Of a stretch of 64,000 nt of DNA, positions 25,261 through 35,043 are shown piece by piece. The notes below the pieces were generated by a model. That model was not told where the DNA came from. It saw only the letters and a program-made list of their open reading frames with translations, and did no database searches. The translations under genes and the position numbers were made by a program. Source of the DNA: UMGS1370 sp963557065 (GTDB lineage Bacteria; Bacillota; Clostridia; Lachnospirales; Lachnospiraceae); assembly GCA_963557065.1 (NCBI GenBank), contig CAUWCT010000001.1:124001-188000 (forward strand), read 5' to 3'. The number at the start of each line of letters is the position of its first letter. Within the stretch, counting starts at the first letter, position 1.

Positions 25261-26631
25261 CTATATTTCCACAACACTTGCTTTCGGAAACTTTTTCCGT
25301 AGCCTGAAGTAACAGAGCAGATGAGCTGCCGCTGTAATGATCCAGGAAATTGGATAGGATATATAAAGTACGGTCAGGGAGTGGAATCTGGAAAATACTG
25401 TAAAAATCCAGACTACCCGAAACAGACATGCTCCGGTCAGAGAAACCACCATAGGAAGCATGGAATATCCCATTCCCCGCAAAGATCCCACAACTGTATC
25501 CATCCAGCCGCAGATAAAATAGGTGCTGCAGATGATAAGAAGCCTTTTCATTCCGTAAGAAATTACCTCCGGATCTGAAGAGTAAATCCCTAGCAGTCCT
25601 CTTGCTCCTCCAATAGCTCCAAATCCTAACAGCATTCCAGTGGCAGTCACAACTCCCAGGCATACAAACAAAATCTTATTTAGCCGGCCAAATTTTTTAC
25701 CGCCTACATTTTGACTGGTAAAGCTTAAATTCGACTGGTACACTGCATTCATAGCCGTATATACAAACCCTTCTATGTTGGAAGCCGCTGTATTGCCTGC
25801 CATAACGGTTGAGCCAAAGGAATTGACGGAAGACTGAATTAAAACATTGGAAATTGAAAAAATCGCTCCCTGCATTCCGGCCGGCAGGCCAATCCGGGTA
25901 ATCTGCCCCAGTTTTCGTTTGTCAATCCTCAGTTTTTTTAAGTGGAGACGCAGCCCTCCCTCGCTTTTTGCCAGACAGCGGATAATCAGTCCTGCTGAAA
26001 TGCACTGGGAAATGACCGTTGCCAACGCCACTCCGGCCACGTCCATGTTTAGGGAAATGACAAAAAACAGATTCAAAATAACATTGACCACTCCAGCTGC
26101 CAGAAGATAGTAAAGAGGCCGCTTAGTGTCTCCAATGGCCCGCAAAATCGCACTGCCGAAATTATACAGCATTACCACTGGCATTCCGGCAAAGTAAATC
26201 CGCATATAAAGTACGGATTTTTCAATGACATCCTCCGGTGTGCCCATCATAAGCAGAAGCGGCCTGGAAGCCCCCACACCGACTGCAATCAGCAAAAATC
26301 CGCTGATCAGGCTGGTGGTTATGGCTGTGTGAACAGTTAGACTGACTTCCTTTTCATCTTTCGCGCCATAGTATTTGGCCACCAGCACATTAACGCCTAC
26401 TGACAGTCCGATAAATAGATTAATCAAGAGATTGATAAGGGAACTGGTGGACCCCACTGCTGCCAGAGACTGACTTCCGGCAAACCGGCCCACCACAATA
26501 ACGTCTGCCGCATTAAATAAAAGCTGCAAAACGCCGGAAAGCATCAGCGGAAGGGCAAATACCAGAACTTTTCCCAGAATCGGACCGCTGCACATATCCA
26601 TTTCATAAGACTTGTCTGAATGTTTCTTCAT
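25261..26631 (-). CDS. MATE family multidrug/metabolite exporter
   Basis: 456 residues from MKKHSDKSYEMDMCSGPILGK; GGGGAG lies eight bases before this ATG. Twelve membrane helices with the MATE N-half signature VLVFALPLMLSGVLQLLFNAADVIVVGRF and the related C-half segment IGLPAGMQGAIFSISNVLIQSSVNSFG. It exports cationic drugs or metabolites using Na+ or H+. Clostridia carry many such genes, and no regulator here indicates a substrate. It follows the other MATE gene by 44 bp in the same direction. Confidence 0.9.
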   Translation of the reverse strand: MKKHSDKSYEMDMCSGPILGKVLVFALPLMLSGVLQLLFNAADVIVVGRFAGSQSLAAVGSTSSLINLLINLFIGLSVGVNVLVAKYYGAKDEKEVSLTVHTAITTSLISGFLLIAVGVGASRPLLLMMGTPEDVIEKSVLYMRIYFAGMPVVMLYNFGSAILRAIGDTKRPLYYLLAAGVVNVILNLFFVISLNMDVAGVALATVISQCISAGLIIRCLAKSEGGLRLHLKKLRIDKRKLGQITRIGLPAGMQGAIFSISNVLIQSSVNSFGSTVMAGNTAASNIEGFVYTAMNAVYQSNLSFTSQNVGGKKFGRLNKILFVCLGVVTATGMLLGFGAIGGARGLLGIYSSDPEVISYGMKRLLIICSTYFICGWMDTVVGSLRGMGYSMLPMVVSLTGACLFRVVWIFTVFSRFHSLTVLYISYPISWIITAAAHLLCYFRLRKKFPKASVVEI

Positions 26632-26675
26632 CTTGGTTTCTCCCCGTTTTCCCTGCAGTCTGTTTTCTTTTCCTA

Positions 26676-27995
26676 CTATCTGGAAGCTTTTTTCCAAAAG
26701 AAAATCGCTACTGCTAATGTGATCATCTCTGTCACTGCCATAACTGCCCAGATTCCATCTACACCAAAGAGCACAGGCAGCACCAGTACCAGCACGCTGC
26801 TCAGCAAAAATCCTCTTAAAAAGCAAATTGCCATGGCATCAGCCGGACGCATCACGCACTGCAGGTAGGTAGAGCACAGCATGTTAACTCCCAGAGGAAG
26901 GAATGACAAAAAGTAAATTCTGACTGCCTTTACTGCCATTTCCATAATTTCCGGAGTCGGGTCTACAAACAGACTGGTAATCTGAGCCGGAAAGAGCAAT
27001 CCTACTGCGGTAAAGCACATTCCAAACAGAATTGCGGTAATGACTCCATACTTCATGGCCAGCGCCACCCTCTTTTTCTCTCCTGCTCCGTAGTTTACTG
27101 CCAGAATCGGCTGGCTTGCCTGAGAAATTCCGTTATTAATGGAAGTAACTACTAATGCACTGTTAGACACAATGCCGTATACCACCACGCCCAGGTCGCC
27201 TACATAGGATAAAAGCTGCCGGTTAAATAAAAGCATAATCACTCCATTGGATTCTTCTAAGAGAAAACTGGAAAATCCATGGCGCACCACATCCAGGCAC
27301 TTGTGAGCCAATCCTTCTGTACGAACCAGTTTCAGGGTATTTTTTTTGGAAAAGAAATGGACACACAAAATTGCTGTTGTCAGTCCATATCCCAGAACAG
27401 TGGCAAATGCCGCGCCTCCAATGCCCCAGTTTCGTGAAAAAATAAAATAGTAATCCAAAAATACATTGGTTACGCCTCCGGTAATCACTGCCGCCATAGC
27501 TAACTTAGGCGCTCCGTCATTGCGGACAAATGCCTGCAAAAAGGAAGAAAACAAAAAAATAGCCGGCGTCAGTTTCAGATACTTACCATATTCTCTTACA
27601 TAGGTGTCTGTCCCCTCATTTCTTCCTAAAAATAAGGTAATCGGGTCAAAAAATGCAGTAAACACCCACATGTAAACCAGACTCATCAAGGCAGCCAGCA
27701 GCACTGCAGCTGTAAAATATTCTCTGGCCTTTTTCTCCTCGCCTCTGCCTTTTGAGACAGAAAACAAAACGCTTCCGCCTACGCCAAACAGGATTCCGGT
27801 TCCTACATAAACGGAAAATACCGGAAGAAGGAGATTTAAGGCGGCAATCCCCACAGCCCCTACGCCCTTTCCAATCATCATGGTATCTGCCAGGATGTAA
27901 ATAGAAGTCACTAACGTTGCGCAAATAGACGGAATTAAGTAAGATAAAAACAGCTTTGACGGCTGTTCCTTTAAAAATTGATTTTTATGTTCCAT
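26676..27995 (-). CDS. MATE family exporter (MepA-like branch)
   Basis: 439 residues, twelve predicted helices, start MEHKNQFLKEQPSKLFLSYLIPSICATLVTSIYILADTMMIGKGVG. This N-terminus, with the YILADTMMIG segment, fits the MepA/NorM-like branch and differs from its downstream neighbour, so the pair did not arise by recent duplication. Inner-membrane exporter; substrate unknown. Confidence 0.9.
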   Translation of the reverse strand: MEHKNQFLKEQPSKLFLSYLIPSICATLVTSIYILADTMMIGKGVGAVGIAALNLLLPVFSVYVGTGILFGVGGSVLFSVSKGRGEEKKAREYFTAAVLLAALMSLVYMWVFTAFFDPITLFLGRNEGTDTYVREYGKYLKLTPAIFLFSSFLQAFVRNDGAPKLAMAAVITGGVTNVFLDYYFIFSRNWGIGGAAFATVLGYGLTTAILCVHFFSKKNTLKLVRTEGLAHKCLDVVRHGFSSFLLEESNGVIMLLFNRQLLSYVGDLGVVVYGIVSNSALVVTSINNGISQASQPILAVNYGAGEKKRVALAMKYGVITAILFGMCFTAVGLLFPAQITSLFVDPTPEIMEMAVKAVRIYFLSFLPLGVNMLCSTYLQCVMRPADAMAICFLRGFLLSSVLVLVLPVLFGVDGIWAVMAVTEMITLAVAIFFWKKASR

Positions 27996-28080
27996 AATTT
28001 AACACAAGGAACCGCCGCCCTCTTCTGCCTTTTGGCAGATAAAAGGCAGCGGCCCCATTTTCCTTTTCTGATTTAAAATT

Positions 28081-28183
28081 TAGCTGTTCAGAACAGCGTA
28101 TCTTCCTGTCAGACTTCGCCTGTCAAGAAGCACCAGGGTTCATCCGATGTGGATTTTCCCGCCATCCCGAACAGTTATCTAAG
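28081..28183. repeat. Decayed palindromic element behind glyQS
   Basis: Read on the minus strand it contains ACATCGGATGA, GTGCTTCTTG, a loop, CAGGAAGATACGCTGTTCTG, which aligns with the second half of the units at 56452-56733 (CATCGGATGATAATCCGATG, CTTCTTG..CAAGAAG, ATGCGCCGTTCTG). Ends GTTCAGAACAG and CGAACAGTTA remain. The glyQS transcript would run into it directly. A further hairpin lies at 28020-28062. Confidence 0.55.
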
Positions 28184-28184
28184 G

Positions 28185-29573
28185 TTAGAAGCGGAATTTG
28201 TCCTCCAGCCAGTTTTTCAGTTCTGCAATGGGCACGCGAACCTGCTCCATCGTATCTCTGTCACGAACAGTTACTGCGTGATCTTCCTCGGAATCAAAAT
28301 CATAGGTCACACAGAATGGAGTACCAATCTCATCCTGTCTTCTGTAACGCTTTCCGATGTTTCCTCTGTCATCAAACTCACAGTTGTAATACTTGGAAAG
28401 TTCTGCATATACCTTTTCTGCACCTTCGTTTAATTTCTTGGAAAGCGGAAGCACGCCTACTTTTACAGGTGCTAAAGCCGGATGGAAGTGAAGAACGGTA
28501 CGGGCATCGCCTTCTCCAAGCTCTTCCTCATCATAGGCGGCACATAAAAATGCCAGGGTAACGCGATCAGCGCCCAGAGACGGCTCGATTACATAAGGAA
28601 TGTATTTTTCTTTGCTTTCATCATCAAAGTACGTCATATCCTGGCCGGATGTGTTCTGATGCTGGGTTAAATCATAATCGGTACGGTCTGCAATGCCCCA
28701 CAACTCACCCCATCCAAATGGGAACAGGAACTCTAAGTCTGTAGTGGCCTTGCTGTAGAAACACAGCTCTTCCGGAGAATGGTCTCTTGCCCGCATCTCG
28801 TCTTCCTTAATGCCCAGGCTTTGCAGCCAGTTGATGCAAAACTGCTTCCAGTATGCAAACCATTCTAAATCTGTACCGGGCTTGCAGAAAAATTCCAATT
28901 CCATCTGCTCAAACTCTCTGGTACGGAATGTAAAGTTTCCTGGCGTAATCTCGTTACGGAAGGATTTTCCAATCTGACCGATACCAAACGGAACTTTCTT
29001 TCTGGAAGTACGCTGTACGTTTTTGAAGTTTACAAAAATACCCTGAGCCGTTTCCGGACGAAGATATACAGTGTTCTTTGCATCTTCGGTAACGCCCTGG
29101 AAGGTCTTAAACATCAGGTTAAACTGACGAATGTCGGTAAAATCGTGTTTTCCGCAGCTTGGGCAGCAAATGTTGTTATCATCAATGTACTGTTTCATCT
29201 CTTCCTGGCTCCAGCCGTCAATGCCGCTTTCCGGCTCAATGCCTTTTTCCGCCATAAAATCTTCGATTAATTTGTCTGCGCGGAATCTCTCTTTACAGGA
29301 CTTGCAGTCCATTAACGGATCGGAGAACCCGCCTAAGTGGCCGGATGCAATCCAGGTCTGGGAATTCATTAAAATAGCGCAGTCTACGCCTACATTATAA
29401 GGACTTTCCTGAACAAATTTCTGCCACCAGGCTTTCTTTACATTGTTTTTTAACTCTACACCCAGATTGCCGTAATCCCAGGTATTGGCAAGTCCGCCAT
29501 AGATTTCAGATCCTGGGTATACAAATCCTCTGGATTTTGCCAGAGCAACGATTTTTTCCATTGTCTTTTCCAT
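28185..29573 (-). CDS. glyQS: Glycyl-tRNA synthetase, dimeric (class IIa)
   Basis: 462 residues from MEKTMEKIVALAKSRGFVYPG; AGAGGA eight bases upstream favours this ATG over the one at 29582. Class II motifs: motif 1 region GSEIYGGLANTWDYGNLGVELKNN, motif 2 RNEITPGNFTFRTREFEQMELEFF (about 213-236) and motif 3 GADRVTLAFL near 340. It charges tRNA-Gly. This is the single-chain alpha2 enzyme typical of many Clostridia, not the alpha2beta2 GlyQ/GlyS type. A CxxC pair (CKSC, CCPSC) forms the insertion zinc site. Only 29 bases separate it from the next gene upstream, so there is no T-box leader. Confidence 0.93.
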   Translation of the reverse strand: MEKTMEKIVALAKSRGFVYPGSEIYGGLANTWDYGNLGVELKNNVKKAWWQKFVQESPYNVGVDCAILMNSQTWIASGHLGGFSDPLMDCKSCKERFRADKLIEDFMAEKGIEPESGIDGWSQEEMKQYIDDNNICCPSCGKHDFTDIRQFNLMFKTFQGVTEDAKNTVYLRPETAQGIFVNFKNVQRTSRKKVPFGIGQIGKSFRNEITPGNFTFRTREFEQMELEFFCKPGTDLEWFAYWKQFCINWLQSLGIKEDEMRARDHSPEELCFYSKATTDLEFLFPFGWGELWGIADRTDYDLTQHQNTSGQDMTYFDDESKEKYIPYVIEPSLGADRVTLAFLCAAYDEEELGEGDARTVLHFHPALAPVKVGVLPLSKKLNEGAEKVYAELSKYYNCEFDDRGNIGKRYRRQDEIGTPFCVTYDFDSEEDHAVTVRDRDTMEQVRVPIAELKNWLEDKFRF

Positions 29574-29602
29574 GTTTATCATCCTCTTTCCTGTCGTTTT
29601 AA

Positions 29603-30223
29603 CTATCCTTCAAAAATCACTGTGGCTGCGCCTTTTGGCATGTGGACTGTTCTCTCGTCCACTGCTGTCACACCCTCGGTCATGTACAGAATCTTACCCT
29701 CTGTCTGAATGGTGACAGCCCCTTCTGTCTGAATCATCATGCCGCCGGATTGTGCTGCCTCTTCTGCACCGGCTGCGCTTCCATCCGGCTTTTTCAGTGC
29801 CGGAAGTTCCCCTGACACAGGACTTACTGTCAAAGATGTAACCGCGATTCCGTTTTCTTCTGAAAACTCTGCTACTGTCTCTGCATCTTTATAGTCCAGG
29901 ATCAGTTCTGCCCTGCCGTCTTTGATAGTGCAGGACTTGACTGCCACCGGAAGTTTTTCTGCCCCTTCCTCATTGCGCGGTCTGGTGTCTCCTCCCATCT
30001 CCTCATTAAATGCCGAAACCTGCTGCTCCACAAATGCAAGCAGTTCCTCTTCTTTGTACTGGTCTCCGGAAATGGTCTCTATGGTTGCAGTAGAAATACT
30101 GCCGTCTGCCGCCACATAAATGCTGTTTTCAGTTGGGTGAAACCCTTCTTTTGATGATGCTTTGCAGCCGCCCAGCAAAAAGCCGGCAGCCAAAACCAGC
30201 GCTGCCAGTTTTACCTTTTTCAT
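29603..30223 (-). CDS. Secreted lipoprotein, unknown function
   Basis: 206 residues with signal peptide MKKVKLAALVLAAGFLLGGC (lipobox LLGGC, cysteine 20). The mature part is acidic: SIYVAADGSISTATIETISGDQYKEEELLAFVEQQV looks like a conserved surface lipoprotein domain of Lachnospiraceae, and the C-terminus repeats MIQTEGAVTIQTEGKILYMTEGV. No catalytic residues are evident. It lies between recO and glyQS on the same strand. Confidence 0.8.
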   Translation of the reverse strand: MKKVKLAALVLAAGFLLGGCKASSKEGFHPTENSIYVAADGSISTATIETISGDQYKEEELLAFVEQQVSAFNEEMGGDTRPRNEEGAEKLPVAVKSCTIKDGRAELILDYKDAETVAEFSEENGIAVTSLTVSPVSGELPALKKPDGSAAGAEEAAQSGGMMIQTEGAVTIQTEGKILYMTEGVTAVDERTVHMPKGAATVIFEG

Positions 30224-30329
30224 AGTCTCCTCCTTATCGGGAAAATCTCATATGAGGTCTATCATACCCTCTTTCCTTCATATTTTCAATACCTTACTTT
30301 TATTTTTTGCCGCTCCTATAAAATGCTTT

Positions 30330-30479
30330 GCAACAATTCAGCCATGCATCTTCTTGCCGCCTGTGGCGGACAAGAAGCGTCCGGCGTCTGCCCTATGAAG
30401 ATTCAGACAAGAAAACTCTTATGAAAACAAGCTTTCAACGCTTTTTCCTGTCTGAATCTTCGCATGGCTGAACTGTTAC
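30330..30479. mobile_element. MITE-like palindromic element with 8-bp target duplication
   Basis: 150 bp. The ends GCAACAATTCAGCCATGC (30330-30347) and GCATGGCTGAACTGTTAC (30462-30479) are 18-bp inverted repeats matching at 16 positions. AATGCTTT at 30322-30329 is repeated exactly at 30480-30487, a target duplication. Inside are hairpin 2 (CTTCTTGCCGCC/GGCGGACAAGAAG), a linker GGCGTCTGCCCTATG and hairpin 1 with outer arms GAAGATTCAGACA/TGTCTGAATCTTC. No coding capacity. The second copy at 35910-36060 is in inverse orientation and about 90% identical. Confidence 0.85.
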
Positions 30480-31121
30480 AATGCTTTCTAAAATTTCCAG
30501 AGATTTAAATGTCCGGTCTATATAGCGGTTTACGTTATCCTGTACACAGACAGAAAACTCAGAAAGGACCTGATCGCTGACTGTAAACTGATACAGAGTT
30601 TCTACAGGTGAAAAGGTCACATACTGCCAGGTATACATCGTGGAATCGCAGACCGCTCTGGTTGGATTTTCTGTGTACTCACCATTAATCACCATGGCCT
30701 TCAGTTCATAGATGCGGCGCACCAGCAAATTGGGAATCGCAGGCTTTAGCAATGCCCGAAGCGACTGATAGATAAGTTTGAGCAGTTCTGCAGAATCCAT
30801 GTTTTCTCTGGAATAGTAATCTGCAATCTCCAGAAAATAGGAGCCATAACAGGCTGTTTCCATGTTCATGGCAATCTCATCAAAATAGTTGACAATCTCC
30901 GCAGAACTTAATGTATAGGCGTCTCTCCCTTCAAAAAGGCGGAACGTGCCAAACACAAATATCCGGCCCACTGCCATCAGAGAATTGCCCGGCCTCCTGA
31001 TCCCTCTGGCAAATGCAGTAACTTTTCCCAGTTCTCTGGTAAGAATCACCAGCCGCTTGTCGTACTCTCCAGAAGGAGCGGCTTTCATCACCATACCGGT
31101 AACCGAAACCATCTCTCTCAT
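30435..31121 (-). CDS. recO: DNA repair protein RecO, C-terminus replaced by repeat
   Basis: 228 residues. N-terminal OB fold with VSVTGMVMKAAPSGEYDKRLVILTRELGKVTAFARG, then the helical domain of RecO. RecO loads RecA on SSB-coated DNA together with RecR. The C-terminal zinc cysteines of some RecO proteins are absent. AGGAGG precedes ATG 31121; 9 bp separate it from era. The last 13 residues, TVQPCEDSDRKKR, and the stop are encoded by the inserted element. Removing element and one 8-bp duplication restores LESIL followed by TAG. Confidence 0.92.
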   Translation of the reverse strand: MREMVSVTGMVMKAAPSGEYDKRLVILTRELGKVTAFARGIRRPGNSLMAVGRIFVFGTFRLFEGRDAYTLSSAEIVNYFDEIAMNMETACYGSYFLEIADYYSRENMDSAELLKLIYQSLRALLKPAIPNLLVRRIYELKAMVINGEYTENPTRAVCDSTMYTWQYVTFSPVETLYQFTVSDQVLSEFSVCVQDNVNRYIDRTFKSLEILESIVTVQPCEDSDRKKR

Positions 31122-31130
31122 GGAAACCTC

Positions 31131-32039
31131 CTACACATCTTTTTGATTATACCCGTAATTCTTCATCAAAATGTCACTGTCCCGCCATTCCTTGCGAACT
31201 TTTACCCAAAGCTGCAGGTTTACCTGTATTTCCATCATTTTCTCAATTTCTCTTCTGGCAGCGCTGCCGATCCGTTTCAGCATGGAACCGCCTTTTCCGA
31301 TAATAATTCCCTTGTGGGAGTCTCTCTCGCAGATAATGGTGGCTTCAATGTCCATAATTCCGTTTGGCCGTTCCTGCATTTTTTCAATGGTAACTGCAAT
31401 TCCATGAGGGATCTCATCATCTAAAAGCCTCAACGCCTTTTCTCGGATGAGTTCTGCCGCAATCTGGCGCATCGGCTGGTCTGTCACTGTATCCTCATCG
31501 TAAAATTCCGGCCCGTATGGCAGGTACTTAAACATTAGATCCAGCAGCAGATCGGTTCCTTTTTTCTTTAGAGCAGAAACCGGAACAATTTCTGCAAAGG
31601 GGCAGATATCTTTATAAGCATTTATATAGGTCAAAATATCTTCCTGCTGTCTAACTGTGTCGATTTTGTTGATTACCAGTATCACTGGTGTAGAAACCCG
31701 ATTTAACTGCTGTGCAATATGGCGCTCTCCCGCCCCAATAAAGGTTGTAGGTTCTACCAGCCACAAGATCACATCCACTTCTTTTAAGGTGTGCTCTGCA
31801 ATATTGACCATATATTCCCCCAGTTTATTTTTTGCCTTGTGGATCCCTGGGGTATCTAAAAATACAATCTGGCCTCTCTCATCAGTATAAACTGTCTGGA
31901 TTCGGTTTCTGGTTGTCTGAGGTTTATCAGAAGTAATGGCAATCTTCTGTCCGATAAGATGATTCATCAAGGTAGACTTTCCTACATTTGGCCGTCCAAT
32001 TAAAGTGACAAAGCCGGATTTTTTTTCTTGTGTACTCAT
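31131..32039 (-). CDS. era: GTPase Era
   Basis: 302 residues, typical length. G1 GRPNVGKST (about 16-24), G3 DTPG (about 62-65), G4 NKID (about 124-127) and a C-terminal KH domain with GKGGSMLKRIGSAARREIEKM. Era binds the 3' end of 16S rRNA and assists 30S subunit maturation and cell-cycle control. Upstream of recO, as in many Firmicutes. Confidence 0.97.
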   Translation of the reverse strand: MSTQEKKSGFVTLIGRPNVGKSTLMNHLIGQKIAITSDKPQTTRNRIQTVYTDERGQIVFLDTPGIHKAKNKLGEYMVNIAEHTLKEVDVILWLVEPTTFIGAGERHIAQQLNRVSTPVILVINKIDTVRQQEDILTYINAYKDICPFAEIVPVSALKKKGTDLLLDLMFKYLPYGPEFYDEDTVTDQPMRQIAAELIREKALRLLDDEIPHGIAVTIEKMQERPNGIMDIEATIICERDSHKGIIIGKGGSMLKRIGSAARREIEKMMEIQVNLQLWVKVRKEWRDSDILMKNYGYNQKDV

Positions 32040-32055
32040 TTATGCAGCTCCTTTC

Positions 32056-35028
32056 TCAGACGCCAAACAGGTTTTTCACTTCTTTAAACATAGACTCCTG
32101 GTTTTTCACCTTTTCCTCATTTCCAATGACACACAGACTTCCCGTATCTAGAATCGCCTGAACAATGGGAGCCAGAGCACGAATGTCCTCCTGGGATGCA
32201 TCAAGGATTTCATCCCGTTCTTTTTGCAGCATTTCTTCCGTCACGCCGGACAGGTAGGCAGACAATCCTCTGGCTCCCTTGATAGATGGGGTCAGCGGAG
32301 TCTCTACATCGCTGATGGTTCCAATGACATATTTGGTCATGTCCCGCTCATCTATGGTAAAGTTTTCCAGATAAGCTGGAATTCCCTCATAAATCCGGTT
32401 GGTTTCTGCCAGGTTGGGATCTCTGTAAGATACCAGGTATCCTTCTCCCAAACGGCCGAAACCGCTCATGCAGCCATAAGCTCCGCCCTTTACACGCAGA
32501 TTAATCCACAAATAATCATAGCTTAAAATCACTTTTAAGATCCGCAGAGCGCCTGTATAAGACAGTCCCTTATCTCTGAAATTTCCGCAGCGGGCCACAT
32601 AATTGACCTGGGATGCAGTCTTAAATCCCTCGTTTTCATTTTCTCCGGTAAACTTTGGAAGCATTCCGAAAATCAAAACAGCCTTTTTTGCCTCATGCTC
32701 CTCTAAAGAGATGGCAGAGTGTTCCAGTCCCTGCATGAATGTTTCAAATGCACTGGAAAATAGCCGGTACCCTTCTTCATCTGCTGTATAGCTGACCAGA
32801 AGGTTTTCCCTGGCAAATAATTTTTTGGCAATTTCCTTTAACTTTGCGATCAGGACTTTTCTGGCTTCTTCGCCGCTCTCATATGCCTTTGCCACTCGTT
32901 CCAAAAACTGGTAAAATCCAATGCCGCCGGTCACATCGTTAAAGTAAGAAACCGGTGAAAAATAGGAAGTAGCTCTTGCCACTGCCGCAGAATGGGAGGC
33001 ATTTTCCAGTTTCATTCTGGCTCTGGATTTGGTTTCTGCTAAGATTTCTCCCAAACGCTTTTCATCATCCAATTTGGATCGCATCAGAATTTCTTCTAAA
33101 ATCTCCAGGCCAAATCCAATCTTATCATATAAAACCTTTACAGAAGCAGTAAATACCCCGGTAAAATCTTTTGGATTGTCCAGATTAGGATAAGAATTGG
33201 TGGAAATCCCAATGCCGCCGCTGTTTAAATAAATCTCGCTGGTCAAATCCGAATAGGTATAGTTCTCAGTATCCACATATCCCAAAACAGATTTTAAAAT
33301 CCCCACATAGGGTAAATCTTCCTGGGGAATATGGCTGGTGTTAAATAAAAGCTGCAGATAACCGATTCCGGCAGTAAACAGGTTATGGTGAAGAACCGTC
33401 ACTTCGGACTCCTTCTTTTCATCCCAGTAAATTTTTTCCGCTTTTCTTCCAATGTCTTCTCTCTTTAACAGCGGTATTTTTGCCAGCTCCTCCTGGGGAG
33501 ACGGCATCTCCTGATACTCTTTTAATTCTCTGGTCTGGGACACCAACTGTTCGATTTCTTCTCTGGAAAGTCCGGCCTTTTTTTCTGCCAGCTTTGCAGC
33601 TAAGGCGGCATCCTCCTTTGCAGTCAGATTGCGCTGAGGTTTTACAGTGATCACTGCCTCAAAGGGATTGTCCAGTAAATAGTCTCTGATTAAAGATTCA
33701 AAATATCCTTGATTTACTGCTTCTTTTAAGAAGTCAAAGGTGTCCTGCCAGCACAAATGCATCATCGGATCCCCATCATACAGCCAGCTGTCCATAGACC
33801 ACAGGCCATACATCAGGCCCTTTGGCGCAGAGCCGTAATCCGCTTCCCGATAGCGGAACTCATAATAATTTAATCCTGCCAGAAGACTCTTTTTGTTAAT
33901 TCCCTCTTCTGCCAGTTTCCGCAATGTCCCTTTTACAACTGCTAAAAATTCGCCCTTCTGATTTGCCTCAGCATTTTTTGCAATAACAGAAAAATAGGGC
34001 TGTAAAATACCGTTTTCATAACCGCCCAACACATCCTGGCCAATTCCTGCATCATACAATGCCTGCTTTAAAGGCGCGCCGGGAGCATCAATTAATGTAT
34101 ATTCCAGAATCTGAAACGCCACATACAGTTTGGGATCCAAATCCGTCCCCACTACCGTATTAATGGATAAATATGCGGCATGATCGCTTGGCTCTCCGTC
34201 CGTAATGGAATAGTAAATCTCTTTTTCTACTGGCTTTTGAAAAGGCTTTTGCATTTTGATGGAAGAGTCCGCTTCTTTCCTGTCATATTTGCTTAAATAA
34301 GCCTGGTCCAGCCATTCCAGCTTTTCTGCCATATCCATGTCTCCGTAGAGGTAAATATAGCTGTTGGACGGGTGGTAGTAGGTGCTGTGAAACTCTAAAA
34401 ACTGCTCATAGGTCAGTTGAGGAATCACTGCCGGATCTCCGCCGGATTCATTGGTATAGGAAGTATCCGGAAATAATACCTGGCGGGTCACCCGATCCAG
34501 AACTCCCTCCGGAGAGGAGAATGCCCCTTTCATCTCATTGTATACCACACCGTTGATGGTCAGATCGGCTCCTGGGCTTTCCATCTCGTAGTGCCAGCCT
34601 TCCTGCATAAAAATCTTCGGCTCCCGGTAAATATTAGGGTGGAGCACTGCATCCATGTACACATCCATCAGGTTCTGGAAATCCTTTTCATTGCAGCTTG
34701 CAACCGGATATACCGTCTTGTCCGGATAAGTCATTGCGTTTAAAAACGTATTTAAGGATCCCTTTACCAGTTCGACAAACGGATCTTTTACCGGAAACTT
34801 TTCAGAACCGCAGAGTACGCTGTGCTCCAATATATGAGGCAGTCCTGTGCTGTCTGACGGAGGCGTGCGGAATCCAATAGAAAACACCTTATTCTCATCA
34901 TCATTTTCCATTAAAAACAGTTTTGCGCCGGTCTTTTTGTGCTCCAGCACCCAGCCTTTTGAATTCATTTCCCGGATATCTCTTTTTTCAATCACCTGGT
35001 AAGTGTCCAATGTCTCGATTCTGCTCAT
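32056..35028 (-). CDS. M16C family zinc metalloprotease (PreP/Cym1-like)
   Basis: 990 residues. Inverted zinc motif HILEH (65-69) in LPHILEHSVLCGSEKFPVKDPF, with the distal glutamate in NEMKGAFSSPEGV (about 165-177). Four M16 repeats and an M16C-associated linker make a closed chamber that degrades peptides of up to ~60 residues. No signal peptide, so it is cytoplasmic and probably clears free peptides. AAAGGACAG supports the ATG at 35028; 16 bp separate it from era. Confidence 0.95.
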   Translation of the reverse strand: MSRIETLDTYQVIEKRDIREMNSKGWVLEHKKTGAKLFLMENDDENKVFSIGFRTPPSDSTGLPHILEHSVLCGSEKFPVKDPFVELVKGSLNTFLNAMTYPDKTVYPVASCNEKDFQNLMDVYMDAVLHPNIYREPKIFMQEGWHYEMESPGADLTINGVVYNEMKGAFSSPEGVLDRVTRQVLFPDTSYTNESGGDPAVIPQLTYEQFLEFHSTYYHPSNSYIYLYGDMDMAEKLEWLDQAYLSKYDRKEADSSIKMQKPFQKPVEKEIYYSITDGEPSDHAAYLSINTVVGTDLDPKLYVAFQILEYTLIDAPGAPLKQALYDAGIGQDVLGGYENGILQPYFSVIAKNAEANQKGEFLAVVKGTLRKLAEEGINKKSLLAGLNYYEFRYREADYGSAPKGLMYGLWSMDSWLYDGDPMMHLCWQDTFDFLKEAVNQGYFESLIRDYLLDNPFEAVITVKPQRNLTAKEDAALAAKLAEKKAGLSREEIEQLVSQTRELKEYQEMPSPQEELAKIPLLKREDIGRKAEKIYWDEKKESEVTVLHHNLFTAGIGYLQLLFNTSHIPQEDLPYVGILKSVLGYVDTENYTYSDLTSEIYLNSGGIGISTNSYPNLDNPKDFTGVFTASVKVLYDKIGFGLEILEEILMRSKLDDEKRLGEILAETKSRARMKLENASHSAAVARATSYFSPVSYFNDVTGGIGFYQFLERVAKAYESGEEARKVLIAKLKEIAKKLFARENLLVSYTADEEGYRLFSSAFETFMQGLEHSAISLEEHEAKKAVLIFGMLPKFTGENENEGFKTASQVNYVARCGNFRDKGLSYTGALRILKVILSYDYLWINLRVKGGAYGCMSGFGRLGEGYLVSYRDPNLAETNRIYEGIPAYLENFTIDERDMTKYVIGTISDVETPLTPSIKGARGLSAYLSGVTEEMLQKERDEILDASQEDIRALAPIVQAILDTGSLCVIGNEEKVKNQESMFKEVKNLFGV

Positions 35029-35043
35029 AATCTGTCCTTTCTG

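Noticed and set aside
25184..25663. 159-codon minus-strand frame
   Set aside because: Shadow of the intact MATE gene in another frame.
29574..29602. Glycine T-box leader for glyQS
   Set aside because: Only 29 bases separate glyQS from the gene upstream; there is no room for a specifier stem or antiterminator.
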